Shown here in pieces: positions 23,501-33,862 of a DNA stretch of 49,851 nucleotides. Numbering within the stretch: position 1 is the first letter of the stretch; every line of letters starts with the position of its first letter. A model generated the notes under the pieces. The model ran no database searches, was not told the origin of the DNA, and saw only the letters and a list, made by a program, of their open reading frames with translations. The stretch comes from Zygnema cylindricum (lineage: Eukaryota > Streptophyta > Zygnematophyceae > Zygnematales > Zygnemataceae). Location of the stretch: contig JBBHKE010001884.1 of assembly GCA_037447655.1 (NCBI GenBank), forward strand, positions 161,495 to 211,345, given 5' to 3'. A program made the position numbers and the translations under genes.

Positions 23501-24912
23501 TAATACAATCGAGCGCTACAAGGCCAGATTAGTGGCAAAGGGATTTACACAAAAGGAGAGAATTGACTACGAGGAAACCTTTGCCTCGGTGGTCAGATTT
23601 CCCTCCGTCCGCATACTTCTCTGTTAAGGAGCAGCGGAAGACATGGAAGTGCACCAGATGGACATCAAGACAGCCTTTTTGCATGGAGAATTGGAATAGG
23701 AGATCTTCATGCGACAACCCGAAGGTTTTGTGGAGGAAGGAGAGGAGAGTAAGGTATGCCGGCTAATTAAATCTCTTTATGGTTTGAAACAGGCGCCTCG
23801 ACAGTGGAATAAGAATCTAGATGAGTTTCTTACCGGTTAAGGATATATTTGGATCAGCTTAGATCACTCAATCTATGTTTTCGAAGATGAGGAAGGTTTT
23901 ATATTTATTGCAATTTATGTTGATTATTTGCTTGTTTTAAGTAAATCTATGGAAAAAATTAATAAACTGAAAACCGATCTTAAGGGGAGATTTGAAATGA
24001 AGGATATGGGAGAAGCAAAATATATTTTGGGAATTCAAATAGAGAGAGACCGAAAAAGGAAAATTATAAGACTGACTCAAAATGAAGCAATAGGGAACAT
24101 GCTTGAAAAATTTCAAATGGATAAAGCTAATAGTTGTACAACTCCAATGGAGTTATAGAAGGGAAGTGAGGGGAGTGAGGAAGAAGAAGTCATAGTCTTA
24201 GACGAGGAATTATCTCCTGAAGAACAGAAGTTCATGCAGACTATTCCTTACAGGCAAGTAGTGGGAAGTCTAATCTATTTTATGAATTGTACCCGGCCGG
24301 ATTTAGGTGCAGCTGTAGGAGTGCTGCGTAGAAGTCTAAATGCTCCCACTAAGAAGGATTGGGAGGCAGCTAAGAGAGTCTTTAGATATTTGATAGGAAC
24401 TAGGGATCTATGGTTGCATTTGGGTGGGGAGATTACTGATATTACTACTTGGAGTGATGTCAGTTATGGTGATGCTCCAATGAGGCGAAGCACTTCTGGA
24501 TATGTATTATATGTGGGTGATGGGGCTTGTTGTTGGAGTAGCAAACAGCAAAAAGGTTATTGCTCAGTCCACCATGGAGGCTGAGTATATGGCCTCTTGC
24601 TCTGCTGTAAAAGAATTTATGTGGGTCAAGTCTTTGCTTGGTGAGCTTGGTCACCTTAAGAGTGGTGTGCTGAATTTTTTTTGTGATAATCACGCAGCAA
24701 TCGCTATTTTTGCCAATTTTAAACATCATTTTAAAGCCAAACACATGGACATCAGACTCAGCTTTGTTAGAGAGAAAGTAGAAAACAAAATAATCAGTTT
24801 AGAGTACAGACCAGATAGTGAGATGGTTGCAGATATGATGACCAAACCAGTGCCTTCCCCTAAGCTAATTTTCTGCAGGGAGAAGTGCGGTCTGAAATTA
24901 AAGATTGACTAG
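20554..24912 (+). pseudogene. CopA-3 gag-pol (decayed)
   Basis: The ATG at 20554 lies in the LTR end and is in frame with an ATG inside the primer binding site. Gag is open to 21288 (TGA) and ends with the zinc knuckle CHLCKKPGHYMAEC. The next block (21481-22182) has the intact protease motif IVDSGASMHM and the GAG-pre-integrase motif HKRLGHVN. The integrase (22324-22839) shows its D-D-E residues in HTDIWGP, SDNGGEY and NGVAERLN. TAG at 22837-22839 and TAA at 22852-22854 follow, then a frameshift near 23,205. The RT palm has YVDY (23916-23927) where YVDD is required. RNase H has a further frameshift near 24,560. The polyprotein would run particle assembly, cDNA synthesis and integration, but this copy cannot encode it. 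Confidence 0.9.
20574..20588 (+). promoter_or_regulatory. CopA-3 half-tRNA primer binding site
   Basis: GGTTATGGGACCACC starts on the base after the LTR. It matches the complement of the initiator tRNA-Met anticodon arm at 14 of 15 bases. It includes an ATG (20578) in frame with gag, in strong context (G at -3, G at +4). Confidence 0.85.
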
Positions 24913-24925
24913 AAAATAAGGGGAG
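24909..24925 (+). promoter_or_regulatory. CopA-3 polypurine tract
   Basis: CTAGAAAATAAGGGGAG, overlapping the pol stop codon and abutting the 3' LTR. Conserved in the other CopA copies. Confidence 0.85.
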
Positions 24926-25981
24926 TGTAGAAATTAATGGTACATTTTTAGTATTTTCTAGGTCTAAATAGAAATATAGAAAGAAGCCGAGGCAGTCTAC
25001 CTCTAACTTCTCTCTCCAAACTCTCAAACTTGTCGCAGTCACTGAGAAATTGGAGAGGGAGCTAGAGCCATGGCTACCTAGGCTATCCAAAGGTTTACGA
25101 GAAATTTATATTAGTTAGGGTTTATTTTTTTAAAAGGAATGTGCCGGCGACAGGAATTGATCCTCCTACCTACCAGCCGGCAGACAGGAAGTAGCCGGTA
25201 GCCTTTGCCGTTAACTCTAGATATAACATTACGTAGTATATAGTTTGATATTTATTTAAACATGTAAACGTAGGATAAATCATTTAACTGTAATTGTTTA
25301 CAGTATACATAGATCCGGTAATGTATAAGTACGGAATACGGTACGAGCAAGAAATCAATACCGCACATTTATTTCTTAAGTGAAATGAATACCGCGCATG
25401 TATTTATTACGGCTACGATAAAATTCGATTCTAATCGAACGGCCGGAATTAGCGTCGAGATCGCGGAAGAAGATTTCGGCGGTTTGTGGCCATCGTCACA
25501 TCGGATGACGCGTGGCGTAGTTACATTGGATCGTGGAATCTCCGGAGATCATGGCACCGAATCCGCATATGACATGTGTCGACATTTAGGGCATGTCGTA
25601 GAATGTCCGTACATAAAGTACACCGGCAGCTGTACTTTTGCGTACGGATTTGTATTCTGATTCGTTCCGTACATCATAAGATAGAGTCTGTGAGGGAGAT
25701 AGGATTTAGAAAAATTAGAAGATAGGACCCTCTCTCCCAGAGAGCTTCTGTACAAAAGGTCAACTTTGACCCTCCATAACTTACTGCTCAGGGGAGCAAA
25801 TTCAGTGATTTTTTTTGCTATCGACTCCGGGGAGTATTCTCTTCACAAGGGTGCAGGTTGTCGGAGTGTTTGTCTGCCAGGGTAACAGTTATTCTTGCTA
25901 AAACACAAAGGGGTCAAGATTATCCTAGAGGCTTCTTGGAAGCTGTCCACTCTGAGGACTTATGGAGGTCTCAGAGTTTCA
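24926..25981 (+). repeat. CopA-3 3' LTR
   Basis: 1,056 bp, TGTAGAAATTAATGG...TCTCAGAGTTTCA, same length as the 5' LTR. The last 250 bases or so are almost identical between the two copies. Confidence 0.95.
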
Positions 25982-27489
25982 TCTTTCGTGGATTTTGAAG
26001 ACTTCTGCTCAATACACCAACAGCTGCAGCTATATCGGGCTTAGTGCAATTCATGAAGTAAATTAGACTTCCTACAACTTGTGTGTAGGGTACTAGGGAC
26101 ATAATTTTTTGCTCTTTTGCACTGAGTTCCTCATCTATTATGACTCCAAACTCATGCTCCATTCCTTCAAGTTTTTGCTTATACTCCATAGGAGTTGCAC
26201 AACCTTTGGCATCAACCAAGCCAAATTTTTCCAACAGGTTTTCTTTCGCTTCTCTTTGTGTTAGCCTAATAATTTTCTTTTCTCTATCTCTTTCAACTTG
26301 TATTCCAATGATATATTTTGCCTCACCCAAATCCTTCATTTCAAATTGTGAATTAAGAGCGTGTTTTACTCTAGCAATTCTTTCTTTGTTCTTACTAATT
26401 AGCAGCAAATCATCAACATACACAGGAATGAATATCACCTCATTAGGATTATCACCACACATCACATATAGTGAATGATCTGAGCTTATTTTAGTAAATC
26501 CTAATCCTGTGAAGAACTCATCTAACTTTCGGGTCCATTGCCTATGGGCCTGTTTTAGGCCATACAAAGATTTTAAAAGTCTGCACACAGGATTTTCTTT
26601 TCCTGCTTCCTCATAACCCTCAGGCTGCTTCATATAAATGACCTCATCTAAATCACCATGCAAAAGGGTGTTTTTACATCCATTTTATGGATGTCAAAAT
26701 TCTCTATGGCAGCTAATGTAAGTAGGATGCAGACAGATGGAATCCTTACAACTGGTGAAAAAGTATCTTCATAATCTATCCCATCTTTTTGATTATATCC
26801 CTTAGTAACCAAACAAGGCTTATGCTTGTCTATGGTTTTATCTGGGTTCAATTTTAATTTAAACACCCATTTACTTCCAATAGCCTTTCTTCATGGAGGA
26901 AGTTCCACCAGATCCCAAGTTCGGGCCTCCATGATGGACTTCATTTCCTCATTGACGGCTTCCACCCAATGTTCCCTTTCATTAGTCGAAAAAGCTTCTT
27001 TCAACGTTAAAGGCTCTTCTATGTGTGCTGAATGAGCAAAGGCTGCATTTTCTCCCATGAGTCGTGCACTTCGCCTAACTCCACCAAGAAATTTTGTCGC
27101 TAGTATAGATGGTTAGGTCCTCCTCCTCGATACATGTGATTCTTCTTCTGATTCAGTTTTAGCTTGAGGTAGAGGAGAGTCTACAACTCTTTCACTTGCT
27201 GTAACTGGTGGAGAAGATGATTGCAAGTCACTTTGAGCTAATGTAGATGCATTTTCTATATTTTTCTTGAAAAATATAGGATTTTCCTCTAAAAGGATAT
27301 AATCAACACTTATATCTTTCTTTTAATGTGTACGCTGACTAAATACATCTACTCCTTTTCCCTCATCCTTCACTATGATGTTTTTGGCTACCACAACTGT
27401 GTTTCTCTTAATGTCATATACTTTATAACCCTTGGCATGATCCTCATACCCTAGAAATATCCCTGGTATGCCTTTTGGCTCTAATTTCT
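25982..27489 (-). pseudogene. CopB pol: integrase end, reverse transcriptase, RNase H start
   Basis: The first five bases (25982-25986, TCTTT) are the right target duplication of CopA-3. Reading minus from 27489: the post-integrase region (LEPKGIPGIFLGYEDHAKGY), a linker, then RT (NEEMKSIMEARTWDLVELPP; NPDKTIDKHKPCLVTKGYNQ). The main RT block (26663-25971) has the intact motif VYVDDLLLISK and SLYGLKQAHRQW. It continues into RNase H at 19517 once CopA-3 is removed. Stops occur at several points upstream of 26663. It is cut at 27489 by unrelated AT-rich sequence. CopB RT is clearly different from CopA. Confidence 0.85.
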
Positions 27490-27702
27490 AGTGTTGGGTA
27501 TCGGGTAGTTTCATATCGCGATAATTCGCTATTCTATATATCGAATATCGATCGAGCAGATTCCTCGATATATCGTATCGGAACCAACATAAATTATCGC
27601 GATATATATCGCAAAAATTGCATATCCGTACAGCAGAGTACGGAAAATCGTACGAAAAAGCGTACGAAGAATCGTACGAAAAATCGTACGGATATTTGGC
27701 CC
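27490..27702. repeat. possible hAT-type transposon end with CGATA and CGTACGAAA repeats
   Basis: CopB pol stops abruptly and AGTGTTGGGTATCGGGTAG begins, resembling hAT termini. It is followed by dense palindromic motifs (TATCGCGATA, ATATCGATCG, CGATATATCG) and about five short repeats of AATCGTACGAAA (27645-27702). The other end is lost at the assembly gap, so neither inverted ends nor target duplication can be tested. Confidence 0.35.
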
Positions 27703-27757
27703 CCCGCCCCCCCCCCCCCCCCCCCAGCGGGGGGGGGGGGGGGGGGGGGGGGGGGGG
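27700..27757. repeat. C-run then G-run beside an assembly gap
   Basis: Six C, one G, nineteen C (27700-27725), then AGC, then 29 G (27729-27757), directly against the N run. A C-to-G switch like this at a contig edge looks like a sequencing or joining artefact. Confidence 0.85.
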
Positions 27758-27767
27758 NNNNNNNNNN
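27758..27767. other. assembly gap (10 N)
   Basis: Ten N bases, a nominal gap of unknown true size. Confidence 0.98.
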
Positions 27768-28004
27768 GTCGGAGGTACCACCTGACTCGTTATTGAAAAA
27801 CAACAAACGATGAGCTTGTCGTTCGGGGTAGTGGGTGTAAATTAAGTATAGGTCTTCACGTAGAGGAGTAGTCTCGTAGTGGTATTGACCGTAGTGAGGT
27901 TCATCACTACAATCATAAGAGGGGTGGGTTTACGTTGGTATCTAGGGATCAAGGATAGTTTATAGATTCCTGAGAGAATCGACGGAGGGTTAGGGAGAAT
28001 CACC
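27768..28004. other. CopA pol sequence written in reverse without complementing
   Basis: Read backwards base by base (not complemented), these 237 bases give normal CopA RNase H sequence: CCACTAAGAGGGATTGGGAG at 28004 going down, then the usual TTGATAGGAACTAGGGATC region, ending ACCATGGAGGCTG at 27768. Bases 27768-27840 are an exact mirror of 28005-28077, including the private variant CTGTTCGAG. The sequence is meaningless in either normal strand. It is almost certainly an assembly error. Any ORF called across it is false. Confidence 0.95.
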
Positions 28005-28405
28005 AATGTGGGTGATGGGGCTTGCTGTTCGAGTAGCAAACAACAAAAAGTTATTGCTCAGTCCACCATGGAGGCTGAGTATATGGCCTCTTGCTCTGCT
28101 GTAAAAGAATTGATGTGGGTCAAGTCTTTGCTTGGTGAGCTTGGTCACCTTAAGAGTGGTGTGCATAAATATTTTTGTGATCATCAGGCAGCCATCGCTA
28201 TTTCTCCCAATCCTAAACATCATTTTAAAGCTAAACACATGGACATTAGACTCAGCTTTGTTAGAGAGAAAGTAGAAAACAAAATAATCAGTTTAGAGTA
28301 CCGACCAGATAGTGAGATGGTAGCAGATATAATGACCAAACCTATGCCTTCCCCTAAGCTAATTTTCTGCAGGGAAAAGTGTGCTTGAAATTGAAGATTG
28401 ACTAG
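28005..28405 (+). pseudogene. CopA-4 RNase H end
   Basis: Forward RNase H C-terminal part: KQQKVIAQSTMEAEYMASCS, YFCDHQAAIAI, HMDIRLSFVREKVENKI and ADIMTKPMPSPKLIF. A 1-bp loss near 28,385 shifts the frame just before the usual end. It is followed by the purine tract (AAATAAGGGGAG) and an LTR. The upstream part of this copy is the reversed block and the gap. Confidence 0.85.
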
Positions 28406-28418
28406 AAAATAAGGGGAG

Positions 28419-28849
28419 TGTAGAAATTAATGGTCTTTTAAAGTATTTTCTAGGTCTACATAGAAATAAGAAAGAAGCCGAGGTAGTCTACCTCTAACTT
28501 CTCTCTCCAACTCTCAAACTTGTCGCAGTCACTGAGAAATTGGAGAGGGAGCTAGAGCCATGGCTACCTAAGCTATCTAGAGGTTTACGCGAATATATAT
28601 TTTAGTTAGGGGTTTAATTTACTAAAAGATATGTGCCGGCGAAAGGATTTGATCCTGGTACCTACCGGCCGGCAGACAGTCTATAGCCGTTATCCTTATC
28701 CGTTAATTCTAGAAGTAGTGTTACGTACTATAGGGTTTGATATTTATTTAAACATTTATAGGTAATATAGTTCATTTAATTGTTTACGTGAGACATATAT
28801 CCAGTAAATGTAAAAGTACTGATTCCGGTATGGATAAGAAACCAATATT
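28419..28849 (+). repeat. CopA-4 3' LTR, truncated
   Basis: Starts TGTAGAAATTAATGG after an intact polypurine tract and follows the LTR for about 431 bp to AGAAACCAATA, then joins opposite-strand pol of CopA-5 at TTCAAATCTCCCC. The join is between two CopA copies in opposite orientation. Confidence 0.85.
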
Positions 28850-31800
28850 ATTCTTTCAAATCTCCCCTTAAGATCGGTTTCAGTTTATTAATTTTTTCCA
28901 TCGATTTAACTAAAACAAGCAAATCATCAACATATATTGCAATAAATATAAAACCTTCCTCATCTTCGAAAACATAGATTGAGTGATCTGAGCTGATCTT
29001 GATATATCCTAGACCGGTAAGAAACTCATCAAGCTTCTTATTCCACTGTCAAGGCGCCTGTTACAAGCTATAAAGAGATTTAATCAGCCGGCAAACCTTA
29101 CTCTCCTCTCCTTCCTCCACAAACCCTTCAGGTTGTCGCATAAAGATCTCCTTTTCCAATTCTCCATGCAAAAAGGTTGTCTTGATGTCCATCTGGTGCA
29201 CTTCCATGTCTTCCGCTGCTGCTAGACTAAGAACTATGCGGACAGAGGGAAATCTGATGACTGAGGTAAAGGTTTCCTCGTAGTCAATTCCCTCTTTTTG
29301 TGTAAATCCCTTTGCCACTAATATAGCATTGTATCGCTCGATTGTGTTATCTGGGTTCAGTTTTCATTTGAAAACCCACTTACAACCGATTGGTTTTCGG
29401 TTACGTTGACAATCCGCCAGCTCACAAGTATCGGCTGCCATAATTGAGGCCATCTCCTCATTGATGGCTGTCTTCCACCGGTTTCTTTCTGGACAAGTCA
29501 TTGCCTCTCCATAAGTCTGAGGTTCATCTTGATGAGATAGTTTTGTTACCTTGTTATTAACCTGTTTTTCTTGCAATCTTTTGCTACTTCTCCTCCCCCC
29601 TTCAAAATCTGAGGCTGGAATAGATTGTTCTTGTGGATTCTTTCGAACAATCTCGGCTTCTCCTGATCCCGTGATTTTGAATCAATTTCCACCACGTCTT
29701 CCGCTTTGGGTAGAGTTGTCATTGGAGTTTCCACAGCCGAGTCCTTTTCGGTCTGATTTGTACGTGCAAGAATATCATCTTCTCTAAAACCTAAATAGTT
29801 AGGAAGCTCAAAGTCATCGGAATTTTCGGACTTAAATCTGATTTTTACTGACTTTGTATATTTGAAGGGATCCACAGACTTTGTTTCATCCATAACTACT
29901 AGATGCTTTACTAAGATTATATCTTCCCTTTTTAGATCATAAACTCTATATCCTTTAACATCCTCATCATATCCTAATAAAAATCCCGGTTTTCCTTTAG
30001 GATCTAGCCTCCAATTCGACCGATTAGTATCTAGACTAAATACTTGACTGCCGAAAACCTTTAAGTGAGATATGTCTGGTTTTCGGCCTGTCCATCTTCT
30101 CATAAGGTGTTTGATCTTTTATAGCTGAAGTAGGAACTCTATTTTTTTGGTAATTAGCACAGTTCATTGCTTCTGCCCAAAACCTTTTTCCTTTCTTCTT
30201 ATCTGACAACATACTTCTAGCACTATCACTTAGTGTTCTATTTAACCTTTCAGCTACCCCATTTTGTTCCGGGTTTTTTGGAACTGTCTTTTGGTGTTGG
30301 ACCCCATCTTCCCTCAGAAAAACCTCAAACTGGTTAGAAGTATACTCTCCACCATTGTCACTCCTTATTCTCTTGATTGGAGTTTCATGGAGTTTTTCGC
30401 TCCATGCTTTATATTGTCTAAAACAATCCTAAGATTCGGACTTGTTTTTCAAAAAATACACCCGGGAATACCGAGACCAATCATTAGTGATAGTCATCAT
30501 AAATCTCTTCCCCCTCGGTGAGGGCACTTTAGCCGGTCCCCAAATATTTTAATGTACTAGATCTATAATTTTTTTTCCCTTGTAGGTGGTTGTTTTAGGA
30601 AAGGGTAATCTGTGTGCTTTACCTTAAGCACATCCACTACAATCACTTATATTATCACTCTCACTGCACTTAATCCCTTCCACCACTCCCATCTTTTTCA
30701 TCTCTGTTAACTTATCTAGATTCACATGCCCAAGCCTCTTCTGCCACATCATAATATCATGAACACCAGCAAAATAAAGTTTCTTCATTTCATTACATAA
30801 AATCAGCCTAAACATTCCATGGCTACCTTTCTCAGCAATGAAATAGACATCCTCCTCAAAACTAGCAGTAAAGACTCCTTCCTTAGTGCTAGTAAAAAAA
30901 ACCTTATCATCTAATACAGATGTAGAGATGAGGTTTTTGTTCAGTTCCAGAATAAAGAATACATCAGAGAATGTTACTATGGATGTCTATCCTTCTACTA
31001 ACACTTTCAAATCTACCGATCCTACAAGAGTAGTAGTGACTATCCTCCCATCCTCGTACTCTATCTCTACGGTGGGAATCTTTCTTATCTTAGTGAACAG
31101 GTGCCGATCCTTCAACATGTGCAAGGAGGCACCTGAATTTACAATCCTGCCAACTTCAAATTTTAATCCACTATAAGTATATTTCTGCCTTCGTGGAATT
31201 TCCACCTCGTTTTTCGCCTCGAACTCCTCATCCAAAGAAGCTCATCGTCCTCATCCTCAAAATCCGCCTCATGTACCTGTGTCATAAGGGCCTTTTTCTT
31301 TCCTCTCGAGGTACCACCGGTCTGCCCCTCTTTTAACCGAAGCTCGGTTAGCTTAGTGCAACTCTCCCATATAGTGCCCCGGTTTCTTACAAAAATGACA
31401 TAAACCATTGGGAGCCCTTGGTCCAAACTCGTTCGTCTGATTTTTCTGCTCCCTCCCCCCATAGATTCCGACCGGTTTCCGGGAATCCTTGTTCCCCTAA
31501 TCGGTCCCAGTTGCCAAGGCTTGGCCACTCTTTCCTCCCCTTCGAATCTCAATCGTATTCTCCTGAACGAGAATCATCCCTACCACTGAGTTCCATATCC
31601 ACCTTGAGTCTGGCAAGTCCTGCACACGGTTGACTATGTTCTCCAACTCATCGGGTAACTTCATCAGTTAACAGTTAACCTTTTCTTTTTTACTAAAATC
31701 TTTTCCCGCACTCTCTAGCTCCATGAAGAGTGTAGCAAGCTCATTGCAAAAATCCGACATCTAACCCACTTTGTATAAATACTCCTTAACTTTCTGATCA

Positions 31801-32297
31801 GCCAACTGTTATTGCTGAATCGTACCAGTTCGGTACATCTCTATGAGAGCCATCCAAAGATCGGATGCCCTTTCTACCTGCAAATGAGGACATGCAAGTC
31901 CTTGAGTGAGATGGCGTAGGATGAACTGCTTTGCCGCAATATTGTTGTAGTCTCAGGTTTCAGTATCATTCTCCTCGTTCCTCGAAATAGGTGACATGAA
32001 TGCCGAACCAGTTGCTATTGGTGTGGTCGTCTCCTTCTCATTTCCTTTGTCCACCACCTCTCCTTCTTTTGTTTCCTCCGTTGAAGGTGGATCCTCTTTT
32101 CTGGTGAATCTGCTTCCTCCAAACCTTGGAGGAATTCGAAGACTAGATAGACGCCCCAACCGTCCACTCACTATCCCCCAAAACCTTTTTTCGCATAAAG
32201 CTCCTATCATCATACTTTCCCAATATATTAAGCCAGTTCCATTAAATATTGGTACCTTAGAGGGTGGGCCCATAACCTGAAACTCTGAGACCTCCAT
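28850..32297 (-). pseudogene. CopA-5 gag-pol (decayed, 3' truncated)
   Basis: Minus-strand gag from the ATG at 32297 (MEVSEFQVMGPPSKVPIFNG) through the zinc-knuckle region, protease, integrase and RT, cut within RT at 28850. Lesions: a 1-bp loss at 31226-31243 shifts the gag end to ELLWMRSSRRKTRWKF; the protease motif reads NSGAS (Asn codon 31137-31139) in place of DSGAS; TAG lies at 30987-30989; TGA lies at 29364-29366. The RT active site YVDD (28923-28934) is intact. All four lesions recur in CopA-6. The block 30103-29546 is open and covers the region after integrase. Confidence 0.87.
32263..32277 (-). promoter_or_regulatory. CopA-5 half-tRNA primer binding site, perfect match
   Basis: In minus sense GGTTATGGGCCCACC, directly after the LTR. 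All 15 bases are complementary to the anticodon arm of plant initiator tRNA-Met as I know that sequence (GGTGGGCCCATAACC in the tRNA). It holds an ATG in the gag frame. Confidence 0.85.
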
Positions 32298-33347
32298 AAG
32301 TCCTCAGAGTGGACAGCTTCCAAGAAGCCTCTAGGATAACCTTGACCCGTTTGTGTTTCAGAAAAAATAACGGCCACGCTGGCTTAAAATAACACTGACC
32401 AACTTCATCCCTGTGAAGGCAAGACTCCCTTCAGTCGATAGCAAAAAGAATCTCTGAATTTGCTCCCCTGAGCAATAAGTTATGGAGGGTCAAAGTTGAC
32501 CTTTTGTACAGAAGCTCTCTGGGAGTGAGGGTCCTATCTTCTAATATTTCTAAGTCCTATCTCCCTCACAGACTCTACCTACTGATGTACGGAGCCAATC
32601 AGATTTTAGTTCCGTATACAAAAGTACAGCTGCCGTTGTACTTTCTGTACGGACAGTGTACGACATGGCCTAAATGTCGACACGTGGTATTTTCGGATTC
32701 GCTCCCTTTATCCTCAGAGATGCCGCGATCCAATGTCATTCGGCCACGTGTCATCCGATGTGGTGATGACCAAAAACTGTCGAAATCCTTTTTTGCGATC
32801 TCGGCGTTTAATTCTAGTCGTCCGATTAAATTCACATTTAATCGTAGCCATAATAAATACATGCGCGGTATTCGTTTCGCTAAAGAAAGAAATGTGGGGT
32901 ATTCGTTTCTTATCCGTACCGTAATCCATACTTTTACATTACAGGATCTATGTCTCCCGTAAAATAGTTTCAGTTAAATGATATATCCTACGTATTAATG
33001 TTTAATTAATTATCAAACCCTATAATACGTAACACTATGTCTTGCCTTAACAGTTAAGGCTACCGGCTACCGGCTGTTTACCGTCCGGCAGGTACTAGGA
33101 TCAAATCCTGGGGTAATCACATACCATTTAGTAAATAAACCCCTAACGGCAAATAAACTAATATATATATTTTCCGTAAACCTCTGGATAACCTAGGTAG
33201 CCATAGCTCTAGCTTCTTCTCCAACTTCTTAGTGACTGCGACAAGTTTGAGAGTTGGAGAGAGAAGTTAGAGGTAGACTGCCTCGGCTTCTTTCTATATT
33301 TCTATTTAGATCTAGAAAATATTTTAAATAGACCATTAATTTCTACA
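32278..33347 (-). repeat. CopA-5 LTR
   Basis: Reverse LTR of 1,070 bp, TGAAACTCTGAG...TTTCTACA in plus coordinates. It belongs to the subfamily with GTGATTACCCCAGGATTTGATC (antisense tRNA-like part at about 33040-33120), like the 3' LTR of CopA-6. It has pol sequence on its 5' side and gag on its 3' side, so it is shared by two internal regions. Confidence 0.87.
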
Positions 33348-33862
33348 CTCCCCTTATTTTCTAGTCAATCTTTAATTTCATACCACACTTCTCCTTGCAA
33401 AAAATTAGCTTAGGGGAAGGCACAGGTTTGGTCATCATATCTGCTACCATCTCACTATCTGGTCGGTACTCTAAACTGATTATTTTGTTTTCTACTTTCT
33501 CTTTAACAACGCTGAGTCTAATGTCCATGTGTTTGGCTCTAAAATGATGTTAAAGATTGGCAAAAATAGCGATTGCTGCCTGATTATCACAAAAAATTTT
33601 ATGCAAACCACTCTTAAGGTGACCAAGCTCACTAAGCAAAGACTTGACCCACATCAATTCTTTTACAGCAGAGCAAGAGGTCATATACTCAGCCTCCATG
33701 GTGGACTGAGCAATAACTTTTTGTTGTTTGCTACTCCAACAGCAAGCCCCATCACCCACATATAATACATATCCAGAAGTGCATCTCCTCATCGAAGCAT
33801 CACCATAATTGGCATCACTCGAAGTAGTGATGTCACCATTCTCCCCACCCAAATGCAACCAC
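33348..33862 (-). pseudogene. CopA RNase H end upstream of the CopA-5 LTR
   Basis: Minus-strand RNase H (HLGGENGDITTSSDANYGDA, KQQKVIAQSTMEAEYMTS, IFCDNQAAIAIFANL; 33864-33550), C-terminus and purine tract (minus-sense AAATAAGGGGAG) running into the LTR at 33347. It is cut at 33862 by the 5' LTR of CopA-6. With 28850-33347 it gives the order pol-LTR-gag on the minus strand. Confidence 0.85.

Larger units (their letters stand above)
19518..25981 (+). mobile_element. CopA-3, structurally complete Ty1/copia element
   Basis: A 6,464-bp element with two 1,056-bp LTRs, primer binding site, gag-pol region, polypurine tract and a perfect TCTTT target duplication in CopB pol. I count about 33 differences between the two LTRs by eye (near 3%), nearly all in the first 800 bases. 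It is the best-preserved CopA structure here and a reference for the family, although its coding region is broken. Confidence 0.95.

Noticed and set aside
27475-27813. ORFs with poly-Pro and poly-Gly tails across the gap
   Set aside because: They come from the C-run, G-run and N bases and from reversed sequence, so no protein is supported.
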